Assembly: GCF_000472425.1 (NCBI RefSeq)
Contig: NZ_AXAI01000001.1
Span: 632,768-696,767, forward strand
Origin: Bradyrhizobium sp. Tv2a-2
GTDB taxonomy: Bacteria; Pseudomonadota; Alphaproteobacteria; Rhizobiales; Xanthobacteraceae
Length of the DNA stretch: 64,000 nt
Direction of reading: 5' to 3'
In this document: positions 45,518 to 55,321 of the stretch, piece by piece
Layout: each line of letters opens with the position of its first letter
Position numbering within the stretch: the first letter of the stretch is position 1
Notes under the pieces: model-generated
Told to the model about the DNA's origin: nothing
What the model saw: only the letters and a program-made list of their open reading frames with translations
The model's database searches: none
Made by a program: the position numbers and the translations under genes

Positions 45518-45637
45518 GTCCCGGCGAAAGCCGGGACCCATACCGCGCGTTCCATGGGCATCGGTAGTCGTTGTTCTTCGTGACAACCACGCCCTGGGTT
45601 ATGGGTCCCGGCCCCGCGCTCGCCTGGCCGGGACGCC
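45518..45637. repeat. REP/BIME-like palindromic element
   Basis: Starts with the hairpin GTCCCGGC-GAAA-GCCGGGAC (45518-45537). GCCGGGACCCATA at 45530-45542 is repeated inverted at 45600-45612. Fits a mosaic REP pair upstream of lemA; related hairpin at 20657. Confidence 0.7.
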
Positions 45638-45644
45638 GGCGTTG

Positions 45645-47972
45645 TTAGACCACGCCTGCCTTCGCCTCCTGAATTGCCTTCCACACCTTCTGCGGGGTCA
45701 GCGGTGTGTTGAGCTGGGCGATACCGAGCTCGGAGAGTGCATCCATCACGCCGTTGGTGATGCAGGGCGGGCCGCCGATGGCGCCGGATTCACCGCAGCC
45801 CTTGGAGCCCAAGGGATTGGTACGGCACGGCGCGGAGTCGTCGAGCGTCACCACGATTGGCGGCATGTCGGCCGCGCGTGGGATGCAGTAGTCCTGATAG
45901 GTCGCGGTGAGGAGCTGGCCCTCCGCGTCGTAGGCCACGCCCTCATAGAGGGCCTGTCCAATGCCCTGCGCGACGCCGCCGTGGATCTGACCGGTGACCA
46001 GCATCGGGTTCACCGCAATGCCGACATCGTCGACCGTGGTGTAGCGCACCACCCGGCTCTCGCCCGTTTCAGGGTCGATCTCGACTTCGCAGATATGCGT
46101 GCCGTTCGGCCAGCTCGGGCCGTCGACCTCGCCCTCGCTGTCGACCGAAAGTTTAGCGCCATTCTCTTTCTTTGCAATGTCGAACAGGCTGATGCGGCGG
46201 TCGGTGCCGACCACGGTGAGGAAGCCGTCGCGATATTCGATGTCCTCGACCGACGTCTCCAGCAAGTTGGAGGCCTTCTCGCGCGCCTTCTGCATCATGT
46301 CGTTGGTGGAAACAGCGACCGCCGTGCCGCCGACGAACAGCGAGCGCGAGCCGACGCTGCCGAAGCCGGTGGCAAGATCGGTGTCGCCCTGCACCACGTC
46401 GATCCTGTCGAGGGGAATGCCGAGCGATTCCGAAATCATCTGGGTGTAGGTGGTCTGCAGACCCTGCCCCATCGCCATGGTGCCGGAATGCAGGATGACG
46501 CGGCCTTCGGCGGTGGCGTGCAGCGAAACCTTCTCGGTGTGCGCGCGACCGCCCGTCCATTCGATGTAGCTGGTGAGGCCGCGGCCGTAGAGGAGGCCCT
46601 TCTTCTTCGCCGCACGCTTGCGGGCGTTGAAGCCATCCCAATCGGCAAGCTTTGAGGCGCGGTCGAGCATGTGGGCGAACGCGCCGCTGTCGTAAACCTG
46701 GCCGACGGCGTTGGTGTAGGGCAGCTGCGCCGGCTTGATGTAATTCACTTTGCGGATCGCGCGCGGGTCCATGCCGATCTTGCGTGCGGCCGCGTCGAAC
46801 AGGCGCTCGACAATGAACACGGCTTCCGGCCGGCCGGCGCCGCGATAGGCGCCGACGGGCGCGGTGTTGGTCATTACCGTCTTGATCTCGAAATGCACCA
46901 GCGGCAGGTCGTAAACGCCGGTCTGCACGAAGGGCCCGAGCACCAGCGGGATGATGTTCGCCGCGCCCGACATGTAAGCGCCGGTGCTGCCGATCGAGCG
47001 CACGCGATAGGCCAGCACCTTGCCCTTCTCGTCGAGCGCGAACTCGCCGGTGGAGGTGAGATCGCGGCCATGGGTGCCGCCGACGAAGTCGTCGGTGCGG
47101 TCGCCGCGCCAGCGAATCTTTTTGCCCAGTTTCACCGCGGCGTAGGCGACGATGCCGTCTTCAGGGTAGACATTAGTCTTCTGGCCAAAGCCGCCGCCGA
47201 TATCGCCGACCAGGACGCGCACCGAATCCTTCGGCCGCTTCAGGATCGCCTCCGCCAGCACGTCGCGGGTCGAGCCCGGCGTCTGCGACTGCACATAAAG
47301 CGTGAGCCGGCCGCTTTTCTTGTCGACCTCGGCAATGGTCGAGCGCGGCTCCATCGCCGACGGCACGAGGCGCTGGCTGACGAGATCGAGCGAGACCGTA
47401 TGCGCGGCGCTGGCGAAGGCCGCTTCTACCCTGGCCGCATCGCCATAGCTCATGGCGGCAACGATATTATCAGGCGCGTCCGGCCAGACCGCCGGCGCGC
47501 CCGGCTTGGTCGCCGCGACCGGATCGGCCACCGCGGGCAGCTCTTCGTATTCGACGACCACTGCTTCGGCGGCTTCCTGCGCCAGCGCACGCGAGCTTGC
47601 GACCACCGCTGCGACCGACTCGCCGGCGAAGCGCACCACCTCATGTGCCAGCAGCCGCCGCGGCGGCACCGTCATCGGGGTGCCGTCCGGACGCTTGAAG
47701 ATCGCGAGTGTCGGAATGGTGCCGGTGTCATCCTTGATCAGGTCGGCGCCGGTGAACACGGCTTCCACGCCCGGCATGTCGGTCGCGGCCTTGGTGTCGA
47801 TTGACACGATCCTGGCATGGGCATGTGGCGAACGCAGCACATGCAGCCACAAGGTCCCCTCGTCCGGCTTGTCGTCGATGAACTGTCCCTTCCCGGTGAG
47901 CAGTCTCTGATCTTCCAAACGCTTGACCGGCTGGCCCGCCCCGAAACGCAAATTGCCGGGAAGAATATTCAT
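45645..47972 (-). CDS. CoxL-like molybdopterin-binding subunit, xanthine dehydrogenase family (form II type)
   Basis: 775 residues covering the MoCo-binding domains. The loop before the active site reads AYRGAGR (about 372), as in form-II CO-dehydrogenase-like enzymes, not the AYRCSFR of true CO dehydrogenases. The catalytic-Glu region is KGCGESG near 725. The partner FAD and 2Fe-2S subunits are absent from both sides, so it must be served by distant genes. Substrate is probably an aldehyde or N-heterocycle; unknown. Confidence 0.88.
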   Translation of the reverse strand: MNILPGNLRFGAGQPVKRLEDQRLLTGKGQFIDDKPDEGTLWLHVLRSPHAHARIVSIDTKAATDMPGVEAVFTGADLIKDDTGTIPTLAIFKRPDGTPMTVPPRRLLAHEVVRFAGESVAAVVASSRALAQEAAEAVVVEYEELPAVADPVAATKPGAPAVWPDAPDNIVAAMSYGDAARVEAAFASAAHTVSLDLVSQRLVPSAMEPRSTIAEVDKKSGRLTLYVQSQTPGSTRDVLAEAILKRPKDSVRVLVGDIGGGFGQKTNVYPEDGIVAYAAVKLGKKIRWRGDRTDDFVGGTHGRDLTSTGEFALDEKGKVLAYRVRSIGSTGAYMSGAANIIPLVLGPFVQTGVYDLPLVHFEIKTVMTNTAPVGAYRGAGRPEAVFIVERLFDAAARKIGMDPRAIRKVNYIKPAQLPYTNAVGQVYDSGAFAHMLDRASKLADWDGFNARKRAAKKKGLLYGRGLTSYIEWTGGRAHTEKVSLHATAEGRVILHSGTMAMGQGLQTTYTQMISESLGIPLDRIDVVQGDTDLATGFGSVGSRSLFVGGTAVAVSTNDMMQKAREKASNLLETSVEDIEYRDGFLTVVGTDRRISLFDIAKKENGAKLSVDSEGEVDGPSWPNGTHICEVEIDPETGESRVVRYTTVDDVGIAVNPMLVTGQIHGGVAQGIGQALYEGVAYDAEGQLLTATYQDYCIPRAADMPPIVVTLDDSAPCRTNPLGSKGCGESGAIGGPPCITNGVMDALSELGIAQLNTPLTPQKVWKAIQEAKAGVV

Positions 47973-48068
47973 CAGTTACGTCCTCAAGTCTTTTTAGGAT
48001 TGGGCGGGGTTTTAGCGGATTTGCAGCGCGAAACAACCGCTGCCACCGTCATTCCGGACAACCGCAGG

Positions 48069-48154
48069 CACCGTCATTCCGGGGCGGTGCGAAGCACCGA
48101 ACACGGAATCTCGAGATTCCGGGTTCACGCTTCGCGTGCCCCGGAACGACGGTG
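48069..48154. repeat. 86-bp cruciform interspersed element
   Basis: Outer arms of 17 bp (CACCGTCATTCCGGGGC and its complement, one mismatch) enclose three inner hairpins: GGTGCGAAGCACC, GGAATCTCGAGATTCC and CACGCTTCGCGTG. Highly ordered, non-coding, between the CoxL and DapA genes. Confidence 0.85.
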
Positions 48155-48166
48155 CCCAAAGAAACG

Positions 48167-49042
48167 TCAGCCCAAATCCCGCAGCACCGCCTCGACCGCC
48201 TTGCGCGCCTCCGCCGTCAGCGGGGCCTGTGGCGGGACGGGGTCGCCGACGTCGTAACCTTGGATGGCAAGGCCAGCCTTGATACAGGCAGCGAGATTAT
48301 AGCGGGCGAATGCCTCGTTGACGCGCCACAATTTGCGCTGGAGCACCATCGCTTCCTCCCAGCGCTGGCGGTGGCAGAGATCATAGAGCGCAACGCTCTG
48401 CCGCGGGATGATGCAGGCGGGACCTGCCATCCAGCCCAGCCCGCCGATCAGCATCACCGCCGCCGGGATATGGGCGGAAGCCGAGAACACGCGGATATCG
48501 TCGCCACAGCGGTTCATGATCGACAGCAGCCGCCCGGTGTTGGTCGAGGCATCCTTGATGTAGCCGATGCGCGGATGGGCCGCGAGGCGCTCGATCACGT
48601 CGAGCGAGAGGTCCGAACGCTGGAATTGCGGATTGGTGTAGATCACGACCGGAATGTCGACAGCATCCGCGATCGCGCGAAAATAGGATTCCACCTGCGC
48701 ATCGGCGAGCGGAAAATACGCCTCCAGGATCGCGAGAATGCCGTTGGCGCCGAGCTTCTGGTAGGCCTTCGCCTGCGCCACCGCATCGCTGGTCGTCGTC
48801 GACACCACGCCGGCCACAACCGGCACCCGGCTTTGCGCCGCCTCGATCGTGGCCTTCACGACCGCCGTGCGCTGCTCGCTGCTGAGATAGGCAAATTCTC
48901 CGGTCGAGCCGAGCGGCGTCAGCCCGTGCACGCCGGCCTCGATGAGATCGTCGCAGAGCCTGCCGAGCACATCGGCGCGCACCTTACCGTCGGCATCGAC
49001 GGGCGAGACAAGATAGGGAAAGACACCATGGAAGTCGGGCAT
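48167..49042 (-). CDS. DapA-family (dihydrodipicolinate synthase-like) aldolase
   Basis: 291 residues, a class I TIM-barrel aldolase/lyase. The GSTGEF motif (about 45), the catalytic Tyr in VIYTNP (about 134) and the Schiff-base Lys in YIKDAS (about 162) are intact. Real lysine-pathway DapA is unlikely in this isolated setting; a pyruvate-dependent sugar-acid or aromatic aldolase is the alternative. ATG 49042 is the family-like start; the frame is open further upstream. Confidence 0.85.
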   Translation of the reverse strand: MPDFHGVFPYLVSPVDADGKVRADVLGRLCDDLIEAGVHGLTPLGSTGEFAYLSSEQRTAVVKATIEAAQSRVPVVAGVVSTTTSDAVAQAKAYQKLGANGILAILEAYFPLADAQVESYFRAIADAVDIPVVIYTNPQFQRSDLSLDVIERLAAHPRIGYIKDASTNTGRLLSIMNRCGDDIRVFSASAHIPAAVMLIGGLGWMAGPACIIPRQSVALYDLCHRQRWEEAMVLQRKLWRVNEAFARYNLAACIKAGLAIQGYDVGDPVPPQAPLTAEARKAVEAVLRDLG

Positions 49043-49145
49043 GCGGGTAACGTCTTTCAATCCTGAGCAGGGCGTTGACTTATGAGCAGCCGCCGGACAA
49101 TCGGCATTTCCGGAGTTAACCACTAACCGGACATCTTGAGAGATA

Positions 49146-49411
49146 TCAAGATCGACGAGGATGGCCCGAAGCGGACGCGCCATCATCTCGAAGATTGTTG
49201 CAATCGGCATCTTCAGTTCGTGCGACCTTGCAGAACAGCTTCGTCCATTGCTCCATCCAAGACTTTTCCAACTTTTCGGCAAATCCAGTGACCGCCGCAT
49301 ACTCCGTCAGGATCCTTGCCCGGCGAAAGCGCCGGATTTCACAGTCGCGACGATTTCGCCTGTCCCGTCTTCATCCGGTCTGTAGATAACCCGCAACTCT
49401 GCTGTGCTCAT
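49146..49411 (-). pseudogene. Frameshifted small conserved hypothetical gene
   Basis: Starting at ATG 49411 the frame reads a plausible protein (MSTAELRVIYRPDEDGTG .. VKSGAFAGQG) and stops at 49307. A different frame continues from near 49315 with protein-like sequence ([17 protein letters not shown]) to a stop at 49146. Together they resemble one small protein of about 85 residues split by a 1-base shift. Could also be a sequencing error. Function unknown. Confidence 0.5.
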
Positions 49412-49588
49412 TCTACAATGCGCTCCCGAGATCCCGGTGCTCCGAGGCGATACATCTCGCAACAGCGCCGAGATGGCCTCACTTGGATTAGCAGCTGCCT
49501 TACGTCAAGCCTCGCGTTCACCTTGCACGAAGGCCGGGAAACCGCGAATATCAAAGCCCCTTCACGACATCCAGGACATTCCAGACAC

Positions 49589-50266
49589 ATGCACTTTGAT
49601 GACGTCATTCTCGGTCGCCGGAGCATCCGCGGTTACAAACCTGATCCAGTACCCAGGGCACTGATCGAGGAAATCATCGGTTTGGCGATGCGCGCTCCGT
49701 CATCGATGAACACCCAACCCTGGAATTTCTACGTGGTCACCGGCGAGCCGCTGGATCGGATCCGCGCCGGCAACACGGAGCGGATGGTGGCAGGCGTGCC
49801 GCAGACGCGCGAGTTTCGCACAGGTCAGGCCTTCGCAGGCAAGCACCGCGACAGGCAGGTTGCCGTCGCCAAACAATTGTTCTCGGCAATGGGGATCGCG
49901 CGCGACAACAAGGAATTGCGCCAGGACTGGGTGCTGCGCGGCTTTCGCCAATTCGACGCGCCGGTCTGTGTGATCGTCACGTATGACCGCGTGCTGGACG
50001 GCAGCGACGATACGCCCTTCGATTGCGGGGCCGTGGCAACCGCCCTGGTCAACGCCGCCTGGTCGCGAGGGCTGGGCGCCGTGATCAACAGCCAGGGCAT
50101 CATGCAATCGCCGGTGGTGCGTGAGCACGCCGGAATAGCCGACGATCAGGTCATCATGAAAAGTATTGCGCTGGGCTGGCCGGATGAAGGCTTCCCGGCG
50201 AATGCGGTCGTGTCCGAGCGAAGATCTGTCGCCGAAGCCACGGTCTTCGTCGGTTTCGAGAATTAG
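49589..50266 (+). CDS. Nitroreductase-family FMN oxidoreductase
   Basis: 225 residues: FMN-binding N-terminus ILGRRSIRGYKPDPVP, the MRAPSSMNTQPWNFYVV segment and the GLGAVINSQG region, typical for nitroreductases. It reduces nitro groups, quinones or related compounds with NAD(P)H. ATG 49589 is the family start; an open frame upstream lacks similarity. Monocistronic, convergent with the aminopeptidase. Confidence 0.88.
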   Translation: MHFDDVILGRRSIRGYKPDPVPRALIEEIIGLAMRAPSSMNTQPWNFYVVTGEPLDRIRAGNTERMVAGVPQTREFRTGQAFAGKHRDRQVAVAKQLFSAMGIARDNKELRQDWVLRGFRQFDAPVCVIVTYDRVLDGSDDTPFDCGAVATALVNAAWSRGLGAVINSQGIMQSPVVREHAGIADDQVIMKSIALGWPDEGFPANAVVSERRSVAEATVFVGFEN

Positions 50267-50299
50267 GCGCGCACGCCCACCGAACAAGGGCAGCCGGCA

Positions 50300-52993
50300 T
50301 CATGGCCGTGCGCTGGTCTGCTGCTTGATCCAGGCGTCCACGGCCGGCAGCGCGCGCGACTTCAGGTCGGCGGCGATGGCGATGGTTTCAACCGCACGGG
50401 CCGTCATTACCTTGCCACCGCTTGTCGACTGCGCAGGCGCGAACTGAAGCAGCTCGGCGGCATGGGCGCCGTCGTTGAAATTGGTCATCAGATTGGCGAT
50501 GAAGGCATCGCGAAACGACGGGCCGAGCTTTGCCAGCAGCGCGTCGTAATGCTTCTGCACAAAATCCCAGGCGAGCTCGGGCTGCTCGCCTGTGGACGCC
50601 ACCGTCGAGATGACCCCGCCGACGATGGTGTTGGGCAGTTCGTCTGCAAGAGTGAGTGCCAGCGTGTCGCGCGCAAGCACGGGGTCGCGGGCACTAGCGA
50701 CGGCGAAATAATAGCGCAGCCGCTCGTTGGTTGCGGTGGCCTTGCGCGCCAGCGACAGCAGCGCCTCGTAGGTCGGCTTGTCCGCGGACGTGCCGACCAC
50801 ATGCATGACGGGATCGCGCAAGGCGGGGCTAAGCGAGTTCGGATCCTGCCGGAAGCGGTCGAAGCGGCGCTTCGCCTCGGCGATGATGTCGTCATCGCCG
50901 AAATCGCCGAGGGTGCGGATGAGGCTCGCGCGCAGCAGCGCATCGTCATCGTCGGGCGCGCTGGCGCCGTCCCAGCCGAGCCGGTCGAACACCGGACGCA
51001 AGGTGGCGCGCACGTAGGCCTGCAAGCCTGCACGCTCGCTGCGGTCGCGCGAAAGACGGTTGAGATGGCCGAGCACGCCGATCACCTGGTCCCAGACGGC
51101 CCGCTGATCGTTGGGCGCGATCTTGCCGATCAAGGCGAGATAAGATGGCGCATCGGTGCGGCCGGCCTGCACCAGCGCCCAGCTGTCGGCGAGGACATTG
51201 AGCCGGTCTTCCGGCGTCATCGCCGGCAGCGCCTTGACCAGCGCGGCGCGATCGTTCGGGCCATAATCGACGCGATAATAGCCGATATCGCCGAGATTGA
51301 CCTTGATCGGCGCGGCGCAGGCGCCGGCCGCGAGTTCGGCGGTGCCATTGAGCAGGATGGTCTCGGCATCGGCTCCGCCCACCACGCCAAGCCTGACTGG
51401 CAACTGCCAGCTGCGCGGCGGCAGGCCTGCCTCGTTATTGCCGCCGCCGGATCGCGCCGGCACAATGGCAAAGCGTTCCTGCTGCAACGTGAGGCGCTGG
51501 GACTTGCCGGCGCAACGGGTTTCCGCAACAACCAGAGGCACGCCGTCCTGCTCGGTGAAGGACGCTGCGATCGAGGCCACCGGCTTGCCGGTCGCGTCCT
51601 GCAGCGCCTGCCAGAGATCTGCGGTCGTCGCATTGCCAAAAGCATGCGCGGCCATATAACGGCGCAGGCCATCGCGGAAGGCGTTTTCGCCGAGATAATT
51701 CTCCAGCATGCGGATGAAGGCCTGCCCCTTGTTGTAGGTGATGCCGTCAAAGGCGGTCATCGCCTCGCTCTCGTCATTGACCCGCTGCTGGATCGGATGC
51801 GAGGTGCGGCGTGCGTCGAGCGCCATGGCAAGCTGCTTCTGGCCGTAACCGTTGAGCCAGGTCTTCCATTGCGGATAGAAATGCTCGGCCGCCCGCTCCT
51901 GCATCCAGCTCGCAAAGCCCTCATTGAGCCAGAGATTGTCCCACCAGCCCATGGTGACGAGATCGCCGAACCATTGATGCGCCATCTCGTGCGCCAGAAT
52001 GCTGAAGATGCCGCGCCGAGCGCTATCGGCGCTGGTCGTGGGATCGAACAGCAGCCTGCTTTCAAAGAAGGTGATGCCGCCCCAGTTCTCCATGGCGCCC
52101 CCGAAGCCGCCGGGCACCGCGATCAGGTCGAGCTTGGGCAGCGGATAGGGGATGCCGAAATAGTCGTTGTAGAAGGCGAGCAGCTTCACGGCACTCTCAA
52201 GCGCAAAGCGGCCCTGCTCGCTCTTGCCTGACGTGGTGACCACGCCGACGGTGACGCCTCCCGCATTGGCCGTGATGCGCTCCAGCTCACCTGTCGTGAA
52301 TACAAACAGATAGCTCGACATCTTCGGTGTCGGCGCAAAGCTCACGCGCCGCTGCGAGGCCGAGACCGCCTCCTCGCGCATGATGGGCATGTTGCCGACC
52401 GCGAGAAAATTCGCGGGCACCGTCACGGTGAGCGTAAAGGTCGCCTTGAAGGCGGGCTCGTCCCAGCAGGGGAAGATGCGGCGCGCATCCGACGGCTCCA
52501 GATGGCTCGAGATCATGCGCCTGGTGCCGTGCGCGGTCGGATAGTCGGCATAATAAAGCCCGCGCGCAAAGGAATTGATCTTGGCGGCAAAGATGATGCG
52601 CAGCCGGTGCGCGCCCGCCGCAAGCGGCTCGCGCAAGGTCAGCGTCGCGGTCTCGCTCGCGGCATCGAGGCTGATCTCGGGATGCGCCTTATCGTCGACA
52701 ATTGCCTCGGAAAGCGTCATGCTGACCGCGTTCAGGACGAGCTTCGCCGTCGGCTCGCGCACCTCGATGTCGATGACCTCGTTGCCGGCGACCGTCAGTT
52801 CCTTGACGTCAGGCATCAATTCGATCGTATAGTTAACGGGCGCCACGGTCTTGGGCAGCCGGCCGGGGGTGACGTCGAAGGAATAGGCAGCTTCCGCATG
52901 CGCGGCGCTGCTGAGCAAGACCAGCCAAAACAGGCCTGCAATCGCACCAAAAAGGCGCGCAAGCGCAGCGGATTTGCTCGTCAGTGGCCTCAT
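50300..52993 (-). CDS. Exported M1-family metallo-aminopeptidase
   Basis: 897 residues: a signal peptide ending SSAAHA, then the M1 layout with the GAMEN exopeptidase motif (about 300), zinc site HEMAHQWFGD (about 334) with its downstream Glu (NEGFASWMQ), and an ERAP1-like C-terminal helical domain. It removes N-terminal residues from peptides, probably in the periplasm. ATG 52993 follows AAGGGTGAG; 53008 is an alternative. Confidence 0.92.
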   Translation of the reverse strand: MRPLTSKSAALARLFGAIAGLFWLVLLSSAAHAEAAYSFDVTPGRLPKTVAPVNYTIELMPDVKELTVAGNEVIDIEVREPTAKLVLNAVSMTLSEAIVDDKAHPEISLDAASETATLTLREPLAAGAHRLRIIFAAKINSFARGLYYADYPTAHGTRRMISSHLEPSDARRIFPCWDEPAFKATFTLTVTVPANFLAVGNMPIMREEAVSASQRRVSFAPTPKMSSYLFVFTTGELERITANAGGVTVGVVTTSGKSEQGRFALESAVKLLAFYNDYFGIPYPLPKLDLIAVPGGFGGAMENWGGITFFESRLLFDPTTSADSARRGIFSILAHEMAHQWFGDLVTMGWWDNLWLNEGFASWMQERAAEHFYPQWKTWLNGYGQKQLAMALDARRTSHPIQQRVNDESEAMTAFDGITYNKGQAFIRMLENYLGENAFRDGLRRYMAAHAFGNATTADLWQALQDATGKPVASIAASFTEQDGVPLVVAETRCAGKSQRLTLQQERFAIVPARSGGGNNEAGLPPRSWQLPVRLGVVGGADAETILLNGTAELAAGACAAPIKVNLGDIGYYRVDYGPNDRAALVKALPAMTPEDRLNVLADSWALVQAGRTDAPSYLALIGKIAPNDQRAVWDQVIGVLGHLNRLSRDRSERAGLQAYVRATLRPVFDRLGWDGASAPDDDDALLRASLIRTLGDFGDDDIIAEAKRRFDRFRQDPNSLSPALRDPVMHVVGTSADKPTYEALLSLARKATATNERLRYYFAVASARDPVLARDTLALTLADELPNTIVGGVISTVASTGEQPELAWDFVQKHYDALLAKLGPSFRDAFIANLMTNFNDGAHAAELLQFAPAQSTSGGKVMTARAVETIAIAADLKSRALPAVDAWIKQQTSARP

Positions 52994-53234
52994 CTCACCC
53001 TTCCCCATCTACCCAGCCGCCACGGGAGGCGGCCGGGGCCAATCAATCCGACCCATTATCCGATCCCATGCGGGGCCGGAGTGCGGCAGGATCGGTTGTC
53101 TTGCGCACAATTCAGTCATTCTTTTGCCCCGCTGAAAAACAATTATTACCAGGCTAGCGCTTGGTACTCCTCACGAATTCGGCGGAAATTCTCGTGCGGA
53201 GAAAGTTAAGAGTAGACCGACCCGCGGGACGGCC

Positions 53235-54014
53235 ATGGATACGCTTTACGATTTGCTCGGCGCACTGCCGCGCGACGACGCCGATGGTCTGCGGACCGCC
53301 TTTCGTCGGGCGGTGAAGGGGACACATCCCGATCTTAACCCTGGCGATCCCGATGCCGGGCAGAAATTCCGTCAGATCATGCGGGCCCAGGATATCCTCC
53401 TCGATGGCGAGCAGCGCGCTGTTTACGACCATCTGCTGGCGCTCGCCCGGCTCGAGGCGGCCGAGGATGCTGAACATGCCGCCCAAAATGCTCGCGCCGG
53501 GAAAATCCACCTGCTTGCCTCCTGGGTGATGACGCTTGCCGGCGCATCGGCCATTTCCATCGCCGGCCTGGCGCTGATTGCGCTGTTGTGGACCAGCACC
53601 GAGCCGGCCGCCGACACCGGGCTCGCAACCGACGAGCCCGCCCCGATCCAAGTCGCCACTGTGCCGGAGCAGCCTGCACCGACGCCGATGGCGTCGACCG
53701 AGGCGGCTACGCCCGCGGCGGTCGCACCAGCCGAGACCACCAATAGTGCGTTGCCGCCGCTCGGCCCCCCGCTTGATATCACGCCGCCACCCGGGCCACC
53801 CACGCTGGACCGTACGCGCAGCTTCAACCGCGCCTTCGCCGACATCTCCCATGGTAAGCATCCGGGGAAAGCTGGTCGTTCCGCGAACGCCAAGAAGAAG
53901 GGCTCGGACGCGGCTGAGGGCGGAGCCGGACCCACGCCGCCCACCCCGCCGCGGCACGCGGCGGCCAACGACCTTTCGCGGCTGGAAAGCGCGCCGTTCA
54001 GCCCGCGGCCGTGA
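53235..54014 (+). CDS. J-domain protein with one membrane segment and Pro-rich tail
   Basis: 259 residues: an N-terminal J domain (YDLLGALPRDDADGL, HPD motif in GTHPDLN at about residue 32) that should stimulate DnaK, a membrane segment (about 95-117), then a Pro/Ala-rich low-complexity tail to the end. The combination is a membrane-tethered Hsp70 co-chaperone or a degenerate DnaJ-like protein; partner unknown. Confidence 0.82.
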   Translation: MDTLYDLLGALPRDDADGLRTAFRRAVKGTHPDLNPGDPDAGQKFRQIMRAQDILLDGEQRAVYDHLLALARLEAAEDAEHAAQNARAGKIHLLASWVMTLAGASAISIAGLALIALLWTSTEPAADTGLATDEPAPIQVATVPEQPAPTPMASTEAATPAAVAPAETTNSALPPLGPPLDITPPPGPPTLDRTRSFNRAFADISHGKHPGKAGRSANAKKKGSDAAEGGAGPTPPTPPRHAAANDLSRLESAPFSPRP

Positions 54015-54067
54015 AGCGCGATTGATCCGCCCTTGATTTCGTAAGCCGAACCGCGCCAGATGCCGTC

Positions 54068-55318
54068 ATGGCCCGACGCACCGGCAGCGCCGATCTTCCG
54101 CTCCATACCGGCAGGGTACCACCCTGGCTTGCCACGCGCATGGCCTCGCTCGGCGCGATCATCACGCAGGCGATCGTGCATCATTACGGGCGCGAGGAGT
54201 TCCTGCAGCGGCTGGCGCATCCCTTCTGGTTTCAATCCTTCGGCGCGGTCATGGGGATGGACTGGCACTCCTCCGGCATCACCACCAGCGTGATCGGCGC
54301 GCTGAAGCGTGGGCTGACACCGCTCGCAGGCGAACTCGGCATCCATGTCTGCGGCGGACGCGGCCAGCATTCGCGCAAGACGCCGGACGAGCTTCGGCTG
54401 CTTGCCGAGCGCATCGGCTTCGACGGCGCGAAGCTGACGCAGGCGAGCCGTCTCGTCGCCAAGGTCGACAGCGCCGCCGTGCAGGACGGCTTCGATCTCT
54501 ATCTGCACGGCTTCTTCGTCACCGACGACGGCAAATGGACCGTGGTTCAGCAGGGCATGAACGGCGAGGCGCGGCAAGCGCGCCGCTATCACTGGCACTC
54601 CCAGGATTTGCGCGATTTCGTCGACGCCCCGCACAGCGCCATCGACGGCCCGCCGAAGGGCGAGATCGTCAATCTGACCGACCGCCGCGCCAAGGTTTCG
54701 CGCGGCGCACAGCTTGAGCTGTTGAGCAGGCTCGGACCGGACCGCATTGTCGCCGAATATGAGGCGCTGACCGGCGAGCCGCCTGCCCAGGCACTGCTGC
54801 CGCATCTCGTGATGCCAGCGCATCATGACGTCAGGCCGAAGGACGTGTTCGCGCGCCGCCTGCACGCGACGCTCGCCGCCGCAGAAACTCAAGGGCCGGC
54901 CGATTTCGCCGATCTGCTGCTGACCCCAGGCGTCGGCGCACGCACGGTGCGGTCGCTCGCCATGGTCGCCGAAGTCGTGCACGGCGCGCCCTATCGCTTC
55001 CAGGATCCGGCGCGTTTTTCATTGGCCCATGGCGGCAAGGACCGGCATCCCTTCCCGGTGCCGATCAAGGTCTATGACGAGACCATCCGCATGCTCAAAT
55101 CGGCGGTTCAAAACGCCAGGCTCGGCCGCGACGAAGAACTCGGCGCCATCAAGCGCCTTGACGACCAGGCGCGCCGGCTGGAGCGCAACGCCACGGGCCC
55201 CTCCTTCGAGGCCTTTGTCGCCACCGAGCGCGCGGCTTCTCCCGATCTCGACGGACGCAGCGTGTTCGGCTGGGAGCGCGACCTTGTGGGCCGCGCGAAG
55301 GCCGAAGGCGCGAAGTGA
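54068..55318 (+). CDS. DUF763 family protein
   Basis: 416 residues matching DUF763 (start RRTGSADLPLHTGRVPPWL; HVCGGRGQHSRKTPDEL). A helix-hairpin-helix-like segment (LLLTPGVGARTVRSLA, about 285) hints at DNA contact. Family function is unknown. 53 nt after the J-domain gene and 3 nt before the NUDIX gene, so likely co-transcribed. Confidence 0.85.
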   Translation: MARRTGSADLPLHTGRVPPWLATRMASLGAIITQAIVHHYGREEFLQRLAHPFWFQSFGAVMGMDWHSSGITTSVIGALKRGLTPLAGELGIHVCGGRGQHSRKTPDELRLLAERIGFDGAKLTQASRLVAKVDSAAVQDGFDLYLHGFFVTDDGKWTVVQQGMNGEARQARRYHWHSQDLRDFVDAPHSAIDGPPKGEIVNLTDRRAKVSRGAQLELLSRLGPDRIVAEYEALTGEPPAQALLPHLVMPAHHDVRPKDVFARRLHATLAAAETQGPADFADLLLTPGVGARTVRSLAMVAEVVHGAPYRFQDPARFSLAHGGKDRHPFPVPIKVYDETIRMLKSAVQNARLGRDEELGAIKRLDDQARRLERNATGPSFEAFVATERAASPDLDGRSVFGWERDLVGRAKAEGAK

Positions 55319-55321
55319 GCC

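Noticed and set aside
45645..47972. True aerobic CO dehydrogenase large subunit
   Set aside because: The form-I active-site loop AYRCSFR is absent, as are the CoxM and CoxS genes.
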